From: Glycocaulis sp.
GTDB taxonomy: Bacteria > Pseudomonadota > Alphaproteobacteria > Caulobacterales > Maricaulaceae
Assembly (NCBI GenBank): GCA_022565665.1
Contig: JAIUMI010000001.1
Span: 124,001 to 188,000 of the forward strand
DNA: 64,000 bases
Reading direction: 5' to 3'
A program made the position numbers and the translations under genes. The notes below the pieces were generated by a model, which worked only from the letters and a program-made list of their open reading frames with translations, did not search any database and had not been told where the DNA came from. Shown piece by piece: positions 26,497 to 35,498 of this stretch (positions within the stretch are counted from its first letter, which is position 1; each line of letters starts with the position of its first letter).

Positions 26497-27615
26497 TTAT
26501 CCCCTCACATGGCCTTCCAGTGCGTCGAGGCGGGCATTGGCCTCGGTGATGCGTTCCTGAGACAGCTCGCCGCGCTCGATGGCCGCCATCACCCAGCGCT
26601 GGATATTGGCGGGCAGGTCCGGATCGGGATTGGCGGAGTTGGAGATGAGCAACAGGTCGTTGCCTGCTTTCAGCGCGCCGATCACCGCCTGCTCGCGGGT
26701 GTAATGATGGCGGATCGCGCCCATGTCGAGATCATCGGTGATGACCACGCCCTCATAGCCCATGACCTGCCGCAAGAGCCCGTGCAGCACGCGCCGCGAC
26801 AGCGTGACGGGCAGACCATCGGGATCGAGGCGCCGGTTGACCAGATGCGCTCCCATCATCAGATGCGCATGGCCTGAACGCATGAGCTGGCCGAATGGCG
26901 CTGCCTCCTCGAACGTCCAGGTTTCACTGATATCGACATAGCCGTCATGGCTGTCCCCGCGCGAGCGGCCATGGCCGGGAAAGTGCTTGATGGCGCACGC
27001 CACCCCCTGCGCCTCGAACGCCTCGATAAAGGCCGCGCACCACATGGCCACGCTGTCAGGATCAGGACCATAGGCCCGGCCGTACTGGCCGATGGCATCA
27101 TTGGCCGGATCATAGAGGTCGGCTATGGGCGCCAGGTTCATGTTGAAACCGGCGTCTGCCAGCTCGCGTGCGGCCGTCGCGAAGAGTTCTGCCCCCGCCT
27201 CCAGCCCGCGCGTGGTCAGCTCGGTGGCGCGCGGAATGCGGGTAAAGCCCATCTCGGCATTCAGCCGCTGAACCACCCCGCCTTCCTGATCGATGGCAAG
27301 CCAGGCGTGGGGCGATGCGGCGCGCAGCCTTGCCGCCAGCGCCAGGGCCGGGTCACGCTCGCGCGCATTGTGGCGCAGCATCAGCACCCCGCCTATCGCA
27401 CCGGCGTCCAGATGGCCCACCATGGCATCGGCGCCCGCGCCATCGGCTGCGCTGCCGACAAAGCCCATGATGATGAGGCGCGCGATCTGCACCTCCAGCG
27501 GGCGTACAGGCGCCTCGGCGACCTCGTAGACAGGCGGTGTGTCTGCCCTCGCCCCGGCCCCGGCAAGCCCAGCGGCGCCCATTCCGGCCAGCATCTGGCG
27601 GCGGTCAATTCTCAT
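26497..27615 (-). CDS. nagZ: Exported beta-N-acetylhexosaminidase, NagZ-like (GH3)
   Basis: Family 3 glycosidases of the NagZ type remove N-acetylglucosamine from peptidoglycan fragments. The 372-residue product has the GH3 core WLAIDQEGGVVQRL, the NagZ loop KHFPGHGRSRGDSHDG (His/Asp catalytic dyad) and ITDDLDMGAI, which carries the nucleophile Asp. It starts with MRIDRRQMLAGMGAAGLAGAG, a twin-arginine type signal. Cytosolic NagZ is the usual form in enterics, so this one is probably periplasmic. The ATG at 27615 is preceded by GAGGGG. A long in-frame stretch upstream is antisense to the next gene and is not coding. Confidence 0.88.
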   Translation of the reverse strand: MRIDRRQMLAGMGAAGLAGAGARADTPPVYEVAEAPVRPLEVQIARLIIMGFVGSAADGAGADAMVGHLDAGAIGGVLMLRHNARERDPALALAARLRAASPHAWLAIDQEGGVVQRLNAEMGFTRIPRATELTTRGLEAGAELFATAARELADAGFNMNLAPIADLYDPANDAIGQYGRAYGPDPDSVAMWCAAFIEAFEAQGVACAIKHFPGHGRSRGDSHDGYVDISETWTFEEAAPFGQLMRSGHAHLMMGAHLVNRRLDPDGLPVTLSRRVLHGLLRQVMGYEGVVITDDLDMGAIRHHYTREQAVIGALKAGNDLLLISNSANPDPDLPANIQRWVMAAIERGELSQERITEANARLDALEGHVRG

Positions 27616-27799
27616 CCCTGATCCCCTCATCGTCCCCCGAACGCCATTAAGTCTCTCCTGCGCGCGGGCGTCCATATGCACGCGCACTCCCGCAGGAAAC
27701 GGGCCAGAGCCGATATCCGTCCACGAATTAAGGCGGCTGTCATGTCGCGGTAAGGCGTCAGGCGGCATTGAAGGGGTCAATTTCGGGAGGAACACATCC

Positions 27800-28732
27800 A
27801 TGAAACATCTTGTCTGGGCCGTTGCCGCGAGCCCGCTTCTCATCGCCGCCACCCCTGCCCCGCCCGCCGCGCCTGAAGCCCCGCGCGAGGCTGAACGCCG
27901 CGTCATCCTCATCCAGAACGGCACGGTGGAGATCGGCGACGAGGCCGGGCGCATCGTGGAGGAAGCCCTCGGCGAAGGGCGCAGCGGCCGCTTCGTCTTC
28001 GATTTCGATTTTGACCGCGATACCGGCTGGAGTGAGGAACACCGCGCGGCCCTGCGCGAGGCGATGGAAACCCTGCGCGAGACGCTGGCCACCCTGCCCG
28101 GCGGGCCGGAAGGGGGCTTTCGCTTTGAATGGCGCGACATGGACGGGTTTGACCGCGAAGCCCATCGCGAGCGCGTACGCGTGATGGTGGAACGCGCGCG
28201 TGAAGGTGCCGAAGAGGCTGGCATGCGCGCCCGCATACTGGGCGAGGAAGCCCGCGAAATGGGCCGTCTGGCGCGCCTTGAAGGCGAACGCGCCCGTGTG
28301 GTGGGCTTGCGCGCCGGGGCGCGCGGCATGGAGGCAGGCCTTCGCGCCATTGACGAGGCGCTGGAGCGCGGCGAGGTCTGGCGCAATGGTGAACGGCGCT
28401 CCATGACCAGCGAGGAACGGGCGGAGATGGAAGCCACCCGCGAGCGCCTTGCCGAACGGCTGGAAAACTTCCGCGGCGAGCACGCCACCTTCCTTGGCGA
28501 GGCCGGTGACGGTGAACGCCGCGTCATGGTCATGCGCCGGGAGGCGGGTGAGCGTGAAGCACGCCGCGCCGAACGCCGCCGGGTGCGCGTGGAGGATCGC
28601 GATGGCCGCCTGCGCGTCTGGGTGGATGACACGGAGCTGGAAGGCGATGCCCTGACCGCCTGGCTGAATTCCGAAGAAGGCCAGCGCATGATCCGCCAGC
28701 GCCCCGAAACGCCTCTGGCAGGCGGGGAGTAG
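27800..28732 (+). CDS. Secreted Arg/Glu-rich helical protein of unknown function
   Basis: I do not recognise a family. The 310-residue product has a signal peptide (MKHLVWAVAASPLLIAA) and a short Pro/Ala linker. A folded-looking segment follows (RRVILIQNGTVEIGDEAGRIVEEAL, then RFVFDFDFDRDTGWSEEHRAAL). About 150 residues of charged helix come next, dominated by Arg, Glu and Ala (RVRVMVERAREGAEEAG, RRAERRRVRVED). GGGAGG lies 9 nt before the ATG at 27800. The reading frame runs cleanly against a long open frame on the other strand; the signal peptide and ribosome site decide which is real. Confidence 0.7.
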   Translation: MKHLVWAVAASPLLIAATPAPPAAPEAPREAERRVILIQNGTVEIGDEAGRIVEEALGEGRSGRFVFDFDFDRDTGWSEEHRAALREAMETLRETLATLPGGPEGGFRFEWRDMDGFDREAHRERVRVMVERAREGAEEAGMRARILGEEAREMGRLARLEGERARVVGLRAGARGMEAGLRAIDEALERGEVWRNGERRSMTSEERAEMEATRERLAERLENFRGEHATFLGEAGDGERRVMVMRREAGEREARRAERRRVRVEDRDGRLRVWVDDTELEGDALTAWLNSEEGQRMIRQRPETPLAGGE

Positions 28733-28774
28733 GGCTGAACCCTCGAGAGATGCGTTGCAGGCAGCTACCCAGAC

Positions 28775-28817
28775 CCTCATCTTTCGAGACGCAGCTAACG
28801 CTGCCCTCAGGATGAGG
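28775..28817. repeat. Intergenic palindrome CCTCATC...GATGAGG
   Basis: CCTCATC (28775–28781) and GATGAGG (28811–28817) enclose a smaller inverted pair GCAG/CTGC. It resembles dispersed palindromes of the CCTCATCCTGAGG type seen between genes in related genomes. The rest of the 314-nt gap at 28733–29046 holds only the hisS terminator; I see no gene in it. Confidence 0.5.
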
Positions 28818-28852
28818 AATCAGGGCGTTTCCGTGATCGGAAAACCAGAACC

Positions 28853-28884
28853 AAAAAAAAGCCCGGCATCGAAAGATGCCGGGC
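28853..28884 (-). terminator. hisS terminator
   Basis: A perfect 10-bp stem GCCCGGCATC/GATGCCGGGC with a 4-nt loop (28861–28884) is followed on the minus strand by eight T. It lies about 160 nt past the hisS stop. Confidence 0.9.
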
Positions 28885-29046
28885 GAAATTTTGGTTGGTC
28901 GATAAGAGACGTCTCCTCCCCAGAGCCGTCACTCAAGAAGACAAGACGGTCAGGCCCTGTCTGTTAATCAACGTGACTCAACTGACAGGTTTGCGTCAAC
29001 CCCTTTATGCAAGGCAGGTTTTCGTTTTTGCCGCAGCGCCGCAAGC

Positions 29047-30519
29047 TCAGCGTGCGGACAGACGGGCCTGGATCGCGCTGACCAGTTCGCCGCGCGGCAC
29101 GGAAAACTGCTGCTTCTGTTCCTTCCACTCCTCGCGGTCGGTAATGGCCTCGGCCAATTCCGCGCCGAGTTTGAGATCCTTGATGGTGACAAGCCCTTGC
29201 GCGCGTTCATCTTCTGCGCAGATCACGGCAAAGGCCGCGCCGCGCCGGTCGGCGTATTTCAGCTGCTTGCCCATATTGCCGCCGCCGGTGAAGGCCTCTG
29301 CGCGCAGGCCTGCGCTGCGCAGTTCAGCGGCCATCGCGAAATAGTCCGCCATCTGACTGCGGTCTGCCGCGATAACGACCACCAGAGGCGCCGAATCGGC
29401 CCCTTCCAGACGCCCGAGCGCGGAGAGCGCGGCGGCAAACCGGCTGACCCCGAAGCTGAAACCTGTCGCGGGAACCTGCTGGCCGGTAAAGCGCGCGACG
29501 AGATCATCATAGCGTCCGCCCGAGGCCACCGAGCCGAACTGCATCGGGCTGCCATCGGGATAGGTCGGCATTGCCAGCAGTTCGGTCTCGAAGACCGGAC
29601 CTGTGTAATAGCCGAGGCCGCGGACTACGGACGGGTCAAACACGGCCAGCTCTTCCGGGATACCGAGAGCGGTGAGGATGGCGTTGATCTCCTCAAGCCC
29701 CTCGACACCGGCCTTCGCGACAGTGTCGCCTGCGCTGCCCGCTAGGCGCGCTGTCACTTCCGCGCGGGTGCCACCCGCTTTTGAGGCTTCAAGGAAGCCC
29801 AGCACGCGCGCGCGGCCTGCCTCGTCCAGCCCTGCCCCTTCGGTGAAGTCGCCGCTCTCGTCTTTCCGGCCCTTGCCGAGCAGCAATTCGACGCCCTCCA
29901 TCCCCAGCCGGTCCAGCTTGTCGATGGCGCGCAGCACGCGCATGCGGCGGGTCTCATCCGCGGACCCGAGGCTTTCCAGCACGCCATCCAGCAGGCGGCG
30001 GTCATTCACGCGGATGACGAATTCGCTGTCCTGCAAACCGGCGGCGCGCATCACTTCCGCCGCGAGCGCGATCATTTCCGCATCGGCGGCAGGCCCGGCC
30101 GCGCCGACATTGTCCGCATCGCACTGGACGAACTGGCGGAAGCGGCCCGGCCCCGGCTTTTCATTGCGCCACACCTCGCCGAACTGGTAACGGCGATAGG
30201 GCTTGACCAGATCCTGAAAGCCTTCCGCCGCAAAGCGCGCGAGCGGGGCGGTCAGGTCATAGCGCAGCGCCATCCACTGCCCGTCATCATCCTGCATCGC
30301 GAACACGCCCTCATTGGGACGGTCCTCATCGGGCAGGAATTTGCCCAGCGCATCGGCATATTCAAAGGCCGGTGTTTCCAGCGGTTCAAACCCCCAGCGC
30401 TCATAGACGGCAGAGGCGGCAGAGACGAGCGCGCGTTCGGCCCGGATCACATGGGCGGCCCTGTCCTCGAACCCGCGCGGACGGCGCGCCTTGGGACGGA
30501 AGGATTTCTCTTTGGCCAT
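29047..30519 (-). CDS. hisS: Histidine–tRNA ligase
   Basis: Charges tRNA-His. The 490-residue product has class II motifs: motif 2 region RYQFGEVWRNEKPGPGRFRQFVQCD, the histidine loop VRGLGYYTGPVFETEL and motif 3 ATGFSFGVSRF. A C-terminal anticodon domain runs from about residue 390 (APLVVVIAADRSQMADYFAMA). It begins with a basic stretch and PRGFEDR. Monocistronic with its own terminator. Confidence 0.97.
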   Translation of the reverse strand: MAKEKSFRPKARRPRGFEDRAAHVIRAERALVSAASAVYERWGFEPLETPAFEYADALGKFLPDEDRPNEGVFAMQDDDGQWMALRYDLTAPLARFAAEGFQDLVKPYRRYQFGEVWRNEKPGPGRFRQFVQCDADNVGAAGPAADAEMIALAAEVMRAAGLQDSEFVIRVNDRRLLDGVLESLGSADETRRMRVLRAIDKLDRLGMEGVELLLGKGRKDESGDFTEGAGLDEAGRARVLGFLEASKAGGTRAEVTARLAGSAGDTVAKAGVEGLEEINAILTALGIPEELAVFDPSVVRGLGYYTGPVFETELLAMPTYPDGSPMQFGSVASGGRYDDLVARFTGQQVPATGFSFGVSRFAAALSALGRLEGADSAPLVVVIAADRSQMADYFAMAAELRSAGLRAEAFTGGGNMGKQLKYADRRGAAFAVICAEDERAQGLVTIKDLKLGAELAEAITDREEWKEQKQQFSVPRGELVSAIQARLSAR

Positions 30520-30658
30520 GAGGGCGTGTCCGTAGCTGGGTGAGGCGAAACGATCCTGAAAGGAGGCCGGGCTTAACCTCTGTCCGATGGGGTTTCAAGC
30601 GGCCCGGCCCTTGCATGGCTTACAGCTAGACATGAGACACAGAAAGGCCAGTGTTCCA

Positions 30659-31090
30659 ATGCAGCGCATTCAGGCTCTTTTGGCGGCGCTTTTCCTGCTG
30701 GCAGGCCTTGCGGCGCCGGCCAGCGCCGATGAACCGCAAGCCTTCATCGCACTGGCCCAGGGCCTTCAGGCCGAAGCCATGGCGCTTAATGGCGATAGCG
30801 GCACCGATGAGACCTCCCTCGCCCGCACCGCGCAGTTTGCCGGTGATGCCCGCGCCCTTGCCGACTGGATACAGGCCGAAGGCGGCCCGGTGGATCTGCC
30901 CTGCATTTTCCGCGGCATGGCCGCCGACGTGGAAGCCCGCGCCAGCGCACTCACCGCGGCCAGCGACGCCGAAACCCGCGCCCGCGAATACGCAGGCCTC
31001 GCCGAGCTGTTCTCCCACGCCGTGATCTTTGCCGGCGAGCTGGAGATCGAAAGCCCCGCCAACAGCTTCCCGCCCGCATGTGCAGGCTGA
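30659..31090 (+). CDS. Small secreted protein of unknown function
   Basis: The 143-residue product has a clear signal peptide (MQRIQALLAALFLLAGLAAPASA) followed by a helical, Ala-rich mature domain with two Cys (PCIFRGM and the C-terminal PACAG). No family recognised. The ATG at 30659 starts the signal peptide directly; an upstream in-frame ATG is possible. It is on the opposite strand from hisS, with a 139-nt divergent gap. Confidence 0.6.
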   Translation: MQRIQALLAALFLLAGLAAPASADEPQAFIALAQGLQAEAMALNGDSGTDETSLARTAQFAGDARALADWIQAEGGPVDLPCIFRGMAADVEARASALTAASDAETRAREYAGLAELFSHAVIFAGELEIESPANSFPPACAG

Positions 31091-31183
31091 CAGACAAGCG
31101 GCTGTAGAATTTTATCTTGACCCGCCTCGCCCCGGCATTTCTGCTCACCTTGCGTTCAGAGAAGCAGACATCGGGGGGAGTTC

Positions 31184-31576
31184 ATGCGTTCCACAATTTC
31201 AGTTTCTATCGCATTTTCTATCGCTGGACTGGCGCTGGCGGGCTGCGCCACATCCAATCCTGAACTGGTGCGCGCCGGCCTGCCGCTCGGTGCCATCGAA
31301 GTGCGCAACATGGCCGAACATCCGATCACCGATCTGCGCATCGGGATTTGCGGGGAGACCTTCATGGGCGGACCCGACTATGGCTATGACCGGCTGGACC
31401 GCCAGCGCATTCAGCCCGGCGCGTCCATGTCGTTTCCGGCCAGTGCGGGCTGCTACACCATCTCCGCCATGACGAGCGCCGGGCCGGTGTTTGGACGCAC
31501 CGAGGAGTATTTCGATACCGTCTATGTCGCAGCAGAACCCGGATCGGTTGCGGTCTGGACGGTGCCTAACCGCTAG
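31184..31576 (+). CDS. Small lipoprotein of unknown function
   Basis: The 130-residue product has a lipoprotein signal ending LALAGC (Cys21). The short mature part is beta-rich and contains AIEVRNMAEHPITDLRIGICGETFMGG and QPGASMSFPASAGCYTISAMTSAG. GGGGGGAG lies just before the ATG. The LRIG...F-type strand and the Cys pair suggest a small beta-sandwich, but I cannot name a family. It lies 93 nt after the secreted protein gene and may share its promoter. Confidence 0.65.
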   Translation: MRSTISVSIAFSIAGLALAGCATSNPELVRAGLPLGAIEVRNMAEHPITDLRIGICGETFMGGPDYGYDRLDRQRIQPGASMSFPASAGCYTISAMTSAGPVFGRTEEYFDTVYVAAEPGSVAVWTVPNR

Positions 31577-31590
31577 GGGGCATGCAAAGA

Positions 31591-31620
31591 AAAACCCCGG
31601 TCCGTTGGGGCGGACCGGGG
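31591..31620 (-). terminator. Terminator of the redoxin gene
   Basis: A perfect 10-bp stem CCCCGGTCCG/CGGACCGGGG (31595–31604, 31611–31620) is followed on the minus strand by TTTTTCTTT. It lies 31 nt past the redoxin stop; the plus strand has only a weak T run. Confidence 0.85.
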
Positions 31621-31651
31621 GCTCTTCGTCTGAAAACGTCAGGATCGCGGC

Positions 31652-32278
31652 TTACGCTTCGTCGATATATTTCACATTGCAGCCATAGGGCTGGGTCTCG
31701 GCGATTTCCACCGCTTCACCGGCCAGAACGGCGGTGAGCGCGTTCAGCGCGTAGGGGATCGGCTCGGGATCGCCCGCACGCGGACGCGGCTGATCGTCGA
31801 TACCGCCATTATAGCGCAGCACGCCTTCGGCATCGATGACATACATTTGCGGGGTGGTGCGGGCCTCATAGGCACGCCCGATAATGCCCGGCGCATCCAT
31901 GAAGACATGGGCGACCGTCGCGCCGCGCTCTTCATTGAGTTCCAGAGCGCGCTCGGCGCTGACATAGCCCTGCTCGCCCGGAGCAGAGGAGATCACCTGG
32001 ATCCAGACCACTCCGTTCTCAGCGGCATCGGCCTGCAGGCCCTGCATATTGCCCTGATAGTGGCGCACTACGAACGGGCAGTCATGATTGGTCCACTCCA
32101 GCATGACGGTCTGGCCGGCCAGATCGGCCAGCGTCACCGTTTCGCCGGTGGCGGTGGTGGCGGTGAAGTCAGGCGCGCGCTCGCCAATGACCGGCTGGGC
32201 GTGGGCGGCACCGAAGCTGAGTGCACCGGCGGCCATAAGGCTCGCGGTCAGCGTGAAAGTGCGGCGGGAAAGTTTCAT
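31652..32278 (-). CDS. Tat-exported thioredoxin-like (redoxin) protein
   Basis: The 208-residue product has a Tat signal, MKLSRRTFTLTASLMAAGALSFG (S-R-R-x-F), then an AhpC/TSA-type thioredoxin fold: GERAPDFTATTATGETVTLADLAG and the single conserved Cys in NHDCPFVVRHY. The TTPQMYVIDAEGVLRYNGGIDD cis-Pro strand is diagnostic of this redoxin group. A conserved Cys late in the protein (YGCNVKY) may resolve the first. It follows the DsbD-like gene on the same strand after 40 nt, so it may be reduced by that protein. The periplasmic role is inferred. Confidence 0.82.
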   Translation of the reverse strand: MKLSRRTFTLTASLMAAGALSFGAAHAQPVIGERAPDFTATTATGETVTLADLAGQTVMLEWTNHDCPFVVRHYQGNMQGLQADAAENGVVWIQVISSAPGEQGYVSAERALELNEERGATVAHVFMDAPGIIGRAYEARTTPQMYVIDAEGVLRYNGGIDDQPRPRAGDPEPIPYALNALTAVLAGEAVEIAETQPYGCNVKYIDEA

Positions 32279-32318
32279 GGCAGGAAGTCTCCTCAGGGTT
32301 AAAGGCTTCGACTGTCGC

Positions 32319-34445
32319 TCATTCCCGGACAGCGGCTTGCACCGCCCGGACCATGATGGGCTCGGTGAGAAGGGGCGGAAGGATTCCCGGCTCCCCTCCA
32401 TTGGCCGGGTACATCAGATAGAACGGTACACCCGGCGCGCCGTAATAGGCGAGTGTGTCCGCGATCACGGAATCGCGATTGGTGAAGTCGGCCCGCAGGA
32501 GCGCGACATCATTCTCGGCAAAAGCTGACCGCACTCGCGGATCGGCCAGCGCGCCAAGCTTGTTGACCTGGCAGGTAACGCACCAGGCCGCTGTAAAGTC
32601 GACAAAGACGGCACGGCCCTCCTCGCGCAGTTCAGCCACGCGCGCAGGGCTCCAGTCCTCATATTCGCCATTACCGGCGGCGACCGCAGCCGGTTGCAGG
32701 CTGGCGGTCGTCCACAGCGCACCGGCCGCCAGCGCCAGCGCCGCAAAGCCCGTCATCCGCGCCACAAGGCCCCTCATGCGGAAAGCCCAGATGGCAAACC
32801 CTATGGCCAGGAACAGGGCGAGCACCCAGAGCACGCCCTGCGCGCCGGTCTGCACGCTCAACACCCAGACCAGCCAGATGGCGGTCGCGAACATGGGGAA
32901 GGCGAGAAATTGCTTGAACCGTTCCATCCACGGGCCGGGTCTGGGCAGGAAGCCCAGCAGGCGCGGCTCGAAGCTGACGATCACGAAAGGCAGGGCGAGG
33001 CCCACACCCAGGAACGCGAAGATAGTAAGCGAAGCCATTGGCGGCTGGGCGAGCGCATAGGCCAGCGCCCCGGCCATGACCGGCGCCAGGCAGGGCGCAG
33101 CTACGAAGACCGCCAGCACACCCGTCAGGAAAGCGCCGGAACGCCCGTCATCGCGCACATTGCTGCCCACCCCCTGTAGGGACGTGCCGATCTCGAAAAA
33201 GCCGAGGAAGTTGAGGCCAATGACGAACATCAGCGCGGCAAGGCCGGCCACCACCCAGGGCTCCTGCAACTGGAAGCCCCATATCTCCGCGCCGCCCAGC
33301 ATGCGCAGGGCCAATACGACACCGCCAAGGGCCACGAAGGTGAGCACCACGCCAGCACCGAAGATCAGGCCCAGCTCGCGCGCATGGCCTCTGTCCGAGC
33401 CGCGCTTGTTGACGATGGTCAGCGCCTTCATCGAGAGGATCGGGAAGACGCACGGCATGAGATTCAAGATCAGTCCGCCCAGAAGCGCGAACAGCGCCGC
33501 CTGCCAGAAAGCCATGGTGGGAGCGGGCGAACCGCCTGCGCCACCAGCGCCGCCCGTAGCCGCCACGGGTGCAGGCGCCGCCAGATCATTGACCCGCTCG
33601 CCGGAAGCAGCCGTCACCTCGATGACGTGGCGCTCCCAGTCACCACCATTACGGATCTCGAATGAAAGCGCGCCGGTATAGTCCGCATTGATCCCGTTAC
33701 GCGTCAGAAAGCCGGGAGTCAGATCGAGCCGGGCCTCGCCCTTCTCCACCCGGTAAGGCTGGGGTGCGTTGTGATCAACGACCCCGCCATCATGGGGAAA
33801 GAAATAGACATTGCGGATTGTGTCCGGGCCGGGCGCGAAGGCATCACCCGCCAGCGTCAGGACCAGCTTGCCATCGCCTTGGACGAGGCCGGCATCGATT
33901 CCCACGCCCGTTTCAGGCGCCAGCGAGAAGGCCGTCTCGATCAGGCGCGCGCCATCGGCATCAGGCGCGCTCTCCCCGACCATCAGCGTGATCTCGACCA
34001 TTGCATCTTCGGGGATGCAGATATCCTCGCAGACCAGCCAGGTTGCCTCCGCCGTGATGGTCAGCTCGCCCGGCGCAGCATTGGCGGGCACCGTCACGGG
34101 GACGGGAAGCGTAACCCTGTCCTCATAGCCATAATTGGTGAGCGGGCCGAGCCGGTAAGTGTCCGGCGCAGGCCAGACCATCTCGCCTTCGCTCCACCCT
34201 TCCGGCAGGTCGAGGAAGAGGCGTGTTGCCTCACCGGAATCGCCGGGATTGCGCCAATAGGTGTGCCAGTGCGGGGTGATTTCCTGATGCAGGGCGACGT
34301 GGAAGGTCTCTCCCGGCGCTACCGATACACGGTCGCTGACAAGGCTCGCCTCGACCATCGGGCCGGAGCTTGCCTGCGCGGAAACCGAAGCGGGAAAAGC
34401 TGCAGCAAAAAAGAAGGCCGCCGCCAGAACGCAAAGTCTCAGCAC
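32319..34445 (-). CDS. Protein-disulfide reductase, DsbD/ScsB family
   Basis: Carries electrons across the inner membrane to periplasmic thiol proteins. The 708-residue product has a signal peptide, then an N-terminal periplasmic domain with TWLVCEDICIPEDA (Cys pair), about eight membrane helices with NLMPCVFPILSMKAL and VAAPCLAPVMAGALAYAL (the transmembrane Cys pair). A C-terminal thioredoxin domain with AAWCVTCQVNKL and the cis-Pro segment GAPGVPFYLMY completes it. The GTG at 34445 is chosen because GGGAG lies 8 nt upstream and the signal peptide starts there; longer frames upstream are not conserved. Confidence 0.9.
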   Translation of the reverse strand: MLRLCVLAAAFFFAAAFPASVSAQASSGPMVEASLVSDRVSVAPGETFHVALHQEITPHWHTYWRNPGDSGEATRLFLDLPEGWSEGEMVWPAPDTYRLGPLTNYGYEDRVTLPVPVTVPANAAPGELTITAEATWLVCEDICIPEDAMVEITLMVGESAPDADGARLIETAFSLAPETGVGIDAGLVQGDGKLVLTLAGDAFAPGPDTIRNVYFFPHDGGVVDHNAPQPYRVEKGEARLDLTPGFLTRNGINADYTGALSFEIRNGGDWERHVIEVTAASGERVNDLAAPAPVAATGGAGGAGGSPAPTMAFWQAALFALLGGLILNLMPCVFPILSMKALTIVNKRGSDRGHARELGLIFGAGVVLTFVALGGVVLALRMLGGAEIWGFQLQEPWVVAGLAALMFVIGLNFLGFFEIGTSLQGVGSNVRDDGRSGAFLTGVLAVFVAAPCLAPVMAGALAYALAQPPMASLTIFAFLGVGLALPFVIVSFEPRLLGFLPRPGPWMERFKQFLAFPMFATAIWLVWVLSVQTGAQGVLWVLALFLAIGFAIWAFRMRGLVARMTGFAALALAAGALWTTASLQPAAVAAGNGEYEDWSPARVAELREEGRAVFVDFTAAWCVTCQVNKLGALADPRVRSAFAENDVALLRADFTNRDSVIADTLAYYGAPGVPFYLMYPANGGEPGILPPLLTEPIMVRAVQAAVRE

Positions 34446-34613
34446 GCTTGTTCTCCCGTTCAGCCGCGCTTTAGCGGCGCTGTGGTAGCGCTCTACGTTG
34501 ACGGACGTTCCCGCCACGATACATCGCTCTTCCTCCGATATAGCCAAGGCCGGGCGCGCGGGCGAGCGCGATGACAGGCTTGTGATCATGCCTGAAGGCA
34601 GGCGCAGAAACGA

Positions 34614-34640
34614 AAATGGCAGCCACAAGGGCTGCCATTT
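34614..34640 (-). terminator. sapC terminator
   Basis: An 11-bp perfect stem AAATGGCAGCC/GGCTGCCATTT with a 5-nt loop is followed on the minus strand by TCGTTT. It starts 28 nt beyond the sapC stop. Confidence 0.82.
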
Positions 34641-34667
34641 CCTTCCTTGACTGGCGATGTGCGCGCC

Positions 34668-35498
34668 TTACGCTTCCGGCGGAGGCGGGGCGACCCCCGG
34701 CTGCGGCGGCTGGGCCGAACCGGCCGCGCGGGCCGCGGCGCGGGCAATGATGAACTCCCAGCGGGACATGGACAGCATGTGCGCGTAAATGGCGCCAAGT
34801 ACCGTGCTGTCACGCAGCTCGGCGAGTTTTTCTCCCGGCAGCGCCCGCAGCTTTTCGTGCGAAATGCCCCAGTAAGAGGCTATCCGTTGCGGTTCACCAA
34901 CCGGCTGCCCCTGCTGGTCGCGCGGCTGGAAATGCATGTTCTGTTCTTCAAACAGATCCAGAGATTTCAGCTCTTCGAGTGTCAGATTGGTCGTCCGGAC
35001 ATCAGTTTCATAGTTCTGGATGAACTCGATGGCGTTCTGTACGAAGGGCGTCAGCTGGCCGTTCTCGTCAAAAAACGGTTGATCGGGGTTATCCGACATC
35101 AGGTGAGAGCCCGCATCGACGCAGAGAGTGAAACGCTCATTGTCGTCTGTATGGGTGGCGGCAACAAACGGATAGCGGCGGACAAAAACCGGCAGATAAG
35201 CGTGCTGTTCAAAATTGCCGGTCTTGGGATCGACAAATAGGTTCTGCCCCGGTTGCAGGCCCATAACGGCCGCAGGGATACGCCCATCGCCGAGGAAAAT
35301 GATGGGATACACTCCGCAAGCCTGAGCAAACTCGCCAACTGTCAGCGGAACGAAATGAGTTTCGTTCAGGAAGTCGAACGGGCGATCACCGTATTTCAGG
35401 CCCATGCCCTTGTGGGCCTGGACATTCAGCGGTTCGGGCTTCTTGTAGAGCGGCAGTGTGCCCTGGATCTGGGGCGCGCCGGTTGCGGCATCAGCCAT
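34668..35498 (-). CDS. SapC family protein
   Basis: The 276-residue product matches the SapC family of alphaproteobacteria: FLNETHFVPLTVGEFAQACGVYPIIFLGDG (start of the domain) and LPVFVRRYPFVAATH. Later conserved segments are LCVDAGSHLMSDNPDQPFFDENGQLTPFV and LEELKSLDLFEEQNMHF. Function is not settled; the name comes from a loose link to peptide resistance. The C-terminal tail is Pro/Ala-rich. Monocistronic with its own terminator; divergent from zur across 160 nt. Confidence 0.86.
   Translation of the reverse strand: MADAATGAPQIQGTLPLYKKPEPLNVQAHKGMGLKYGDRPFDFLNETHFVPLTVGEFAQACGVYPIIFLGDGRIPAAVMGLQPGQNLFVDPKTGNFEQHAYLPVFVRRYPFVAATHTDDNERFTLCVDAGSHLMSDNPDQPFFDENGQLTPFVQNAIEFIQNYETDVRTTNLTLEELKSLDLFEEQNMHFQPRDQQGQPVGEPQRIASYWGISHEKLRALPGEKLAELRDSTVLGAIYAHMLSMSRWEFIIARAAARAAGSAQPPQPGVAPPPPEA

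Noticed and set aside
27616..28689. In-frame upstream extension of the NagZ gene
   Set aside because: It is antisense to the signal-peptide protein at 27800, is Ser/Arg-rich, and a Tat signal with a ribosome site starts at 27615.
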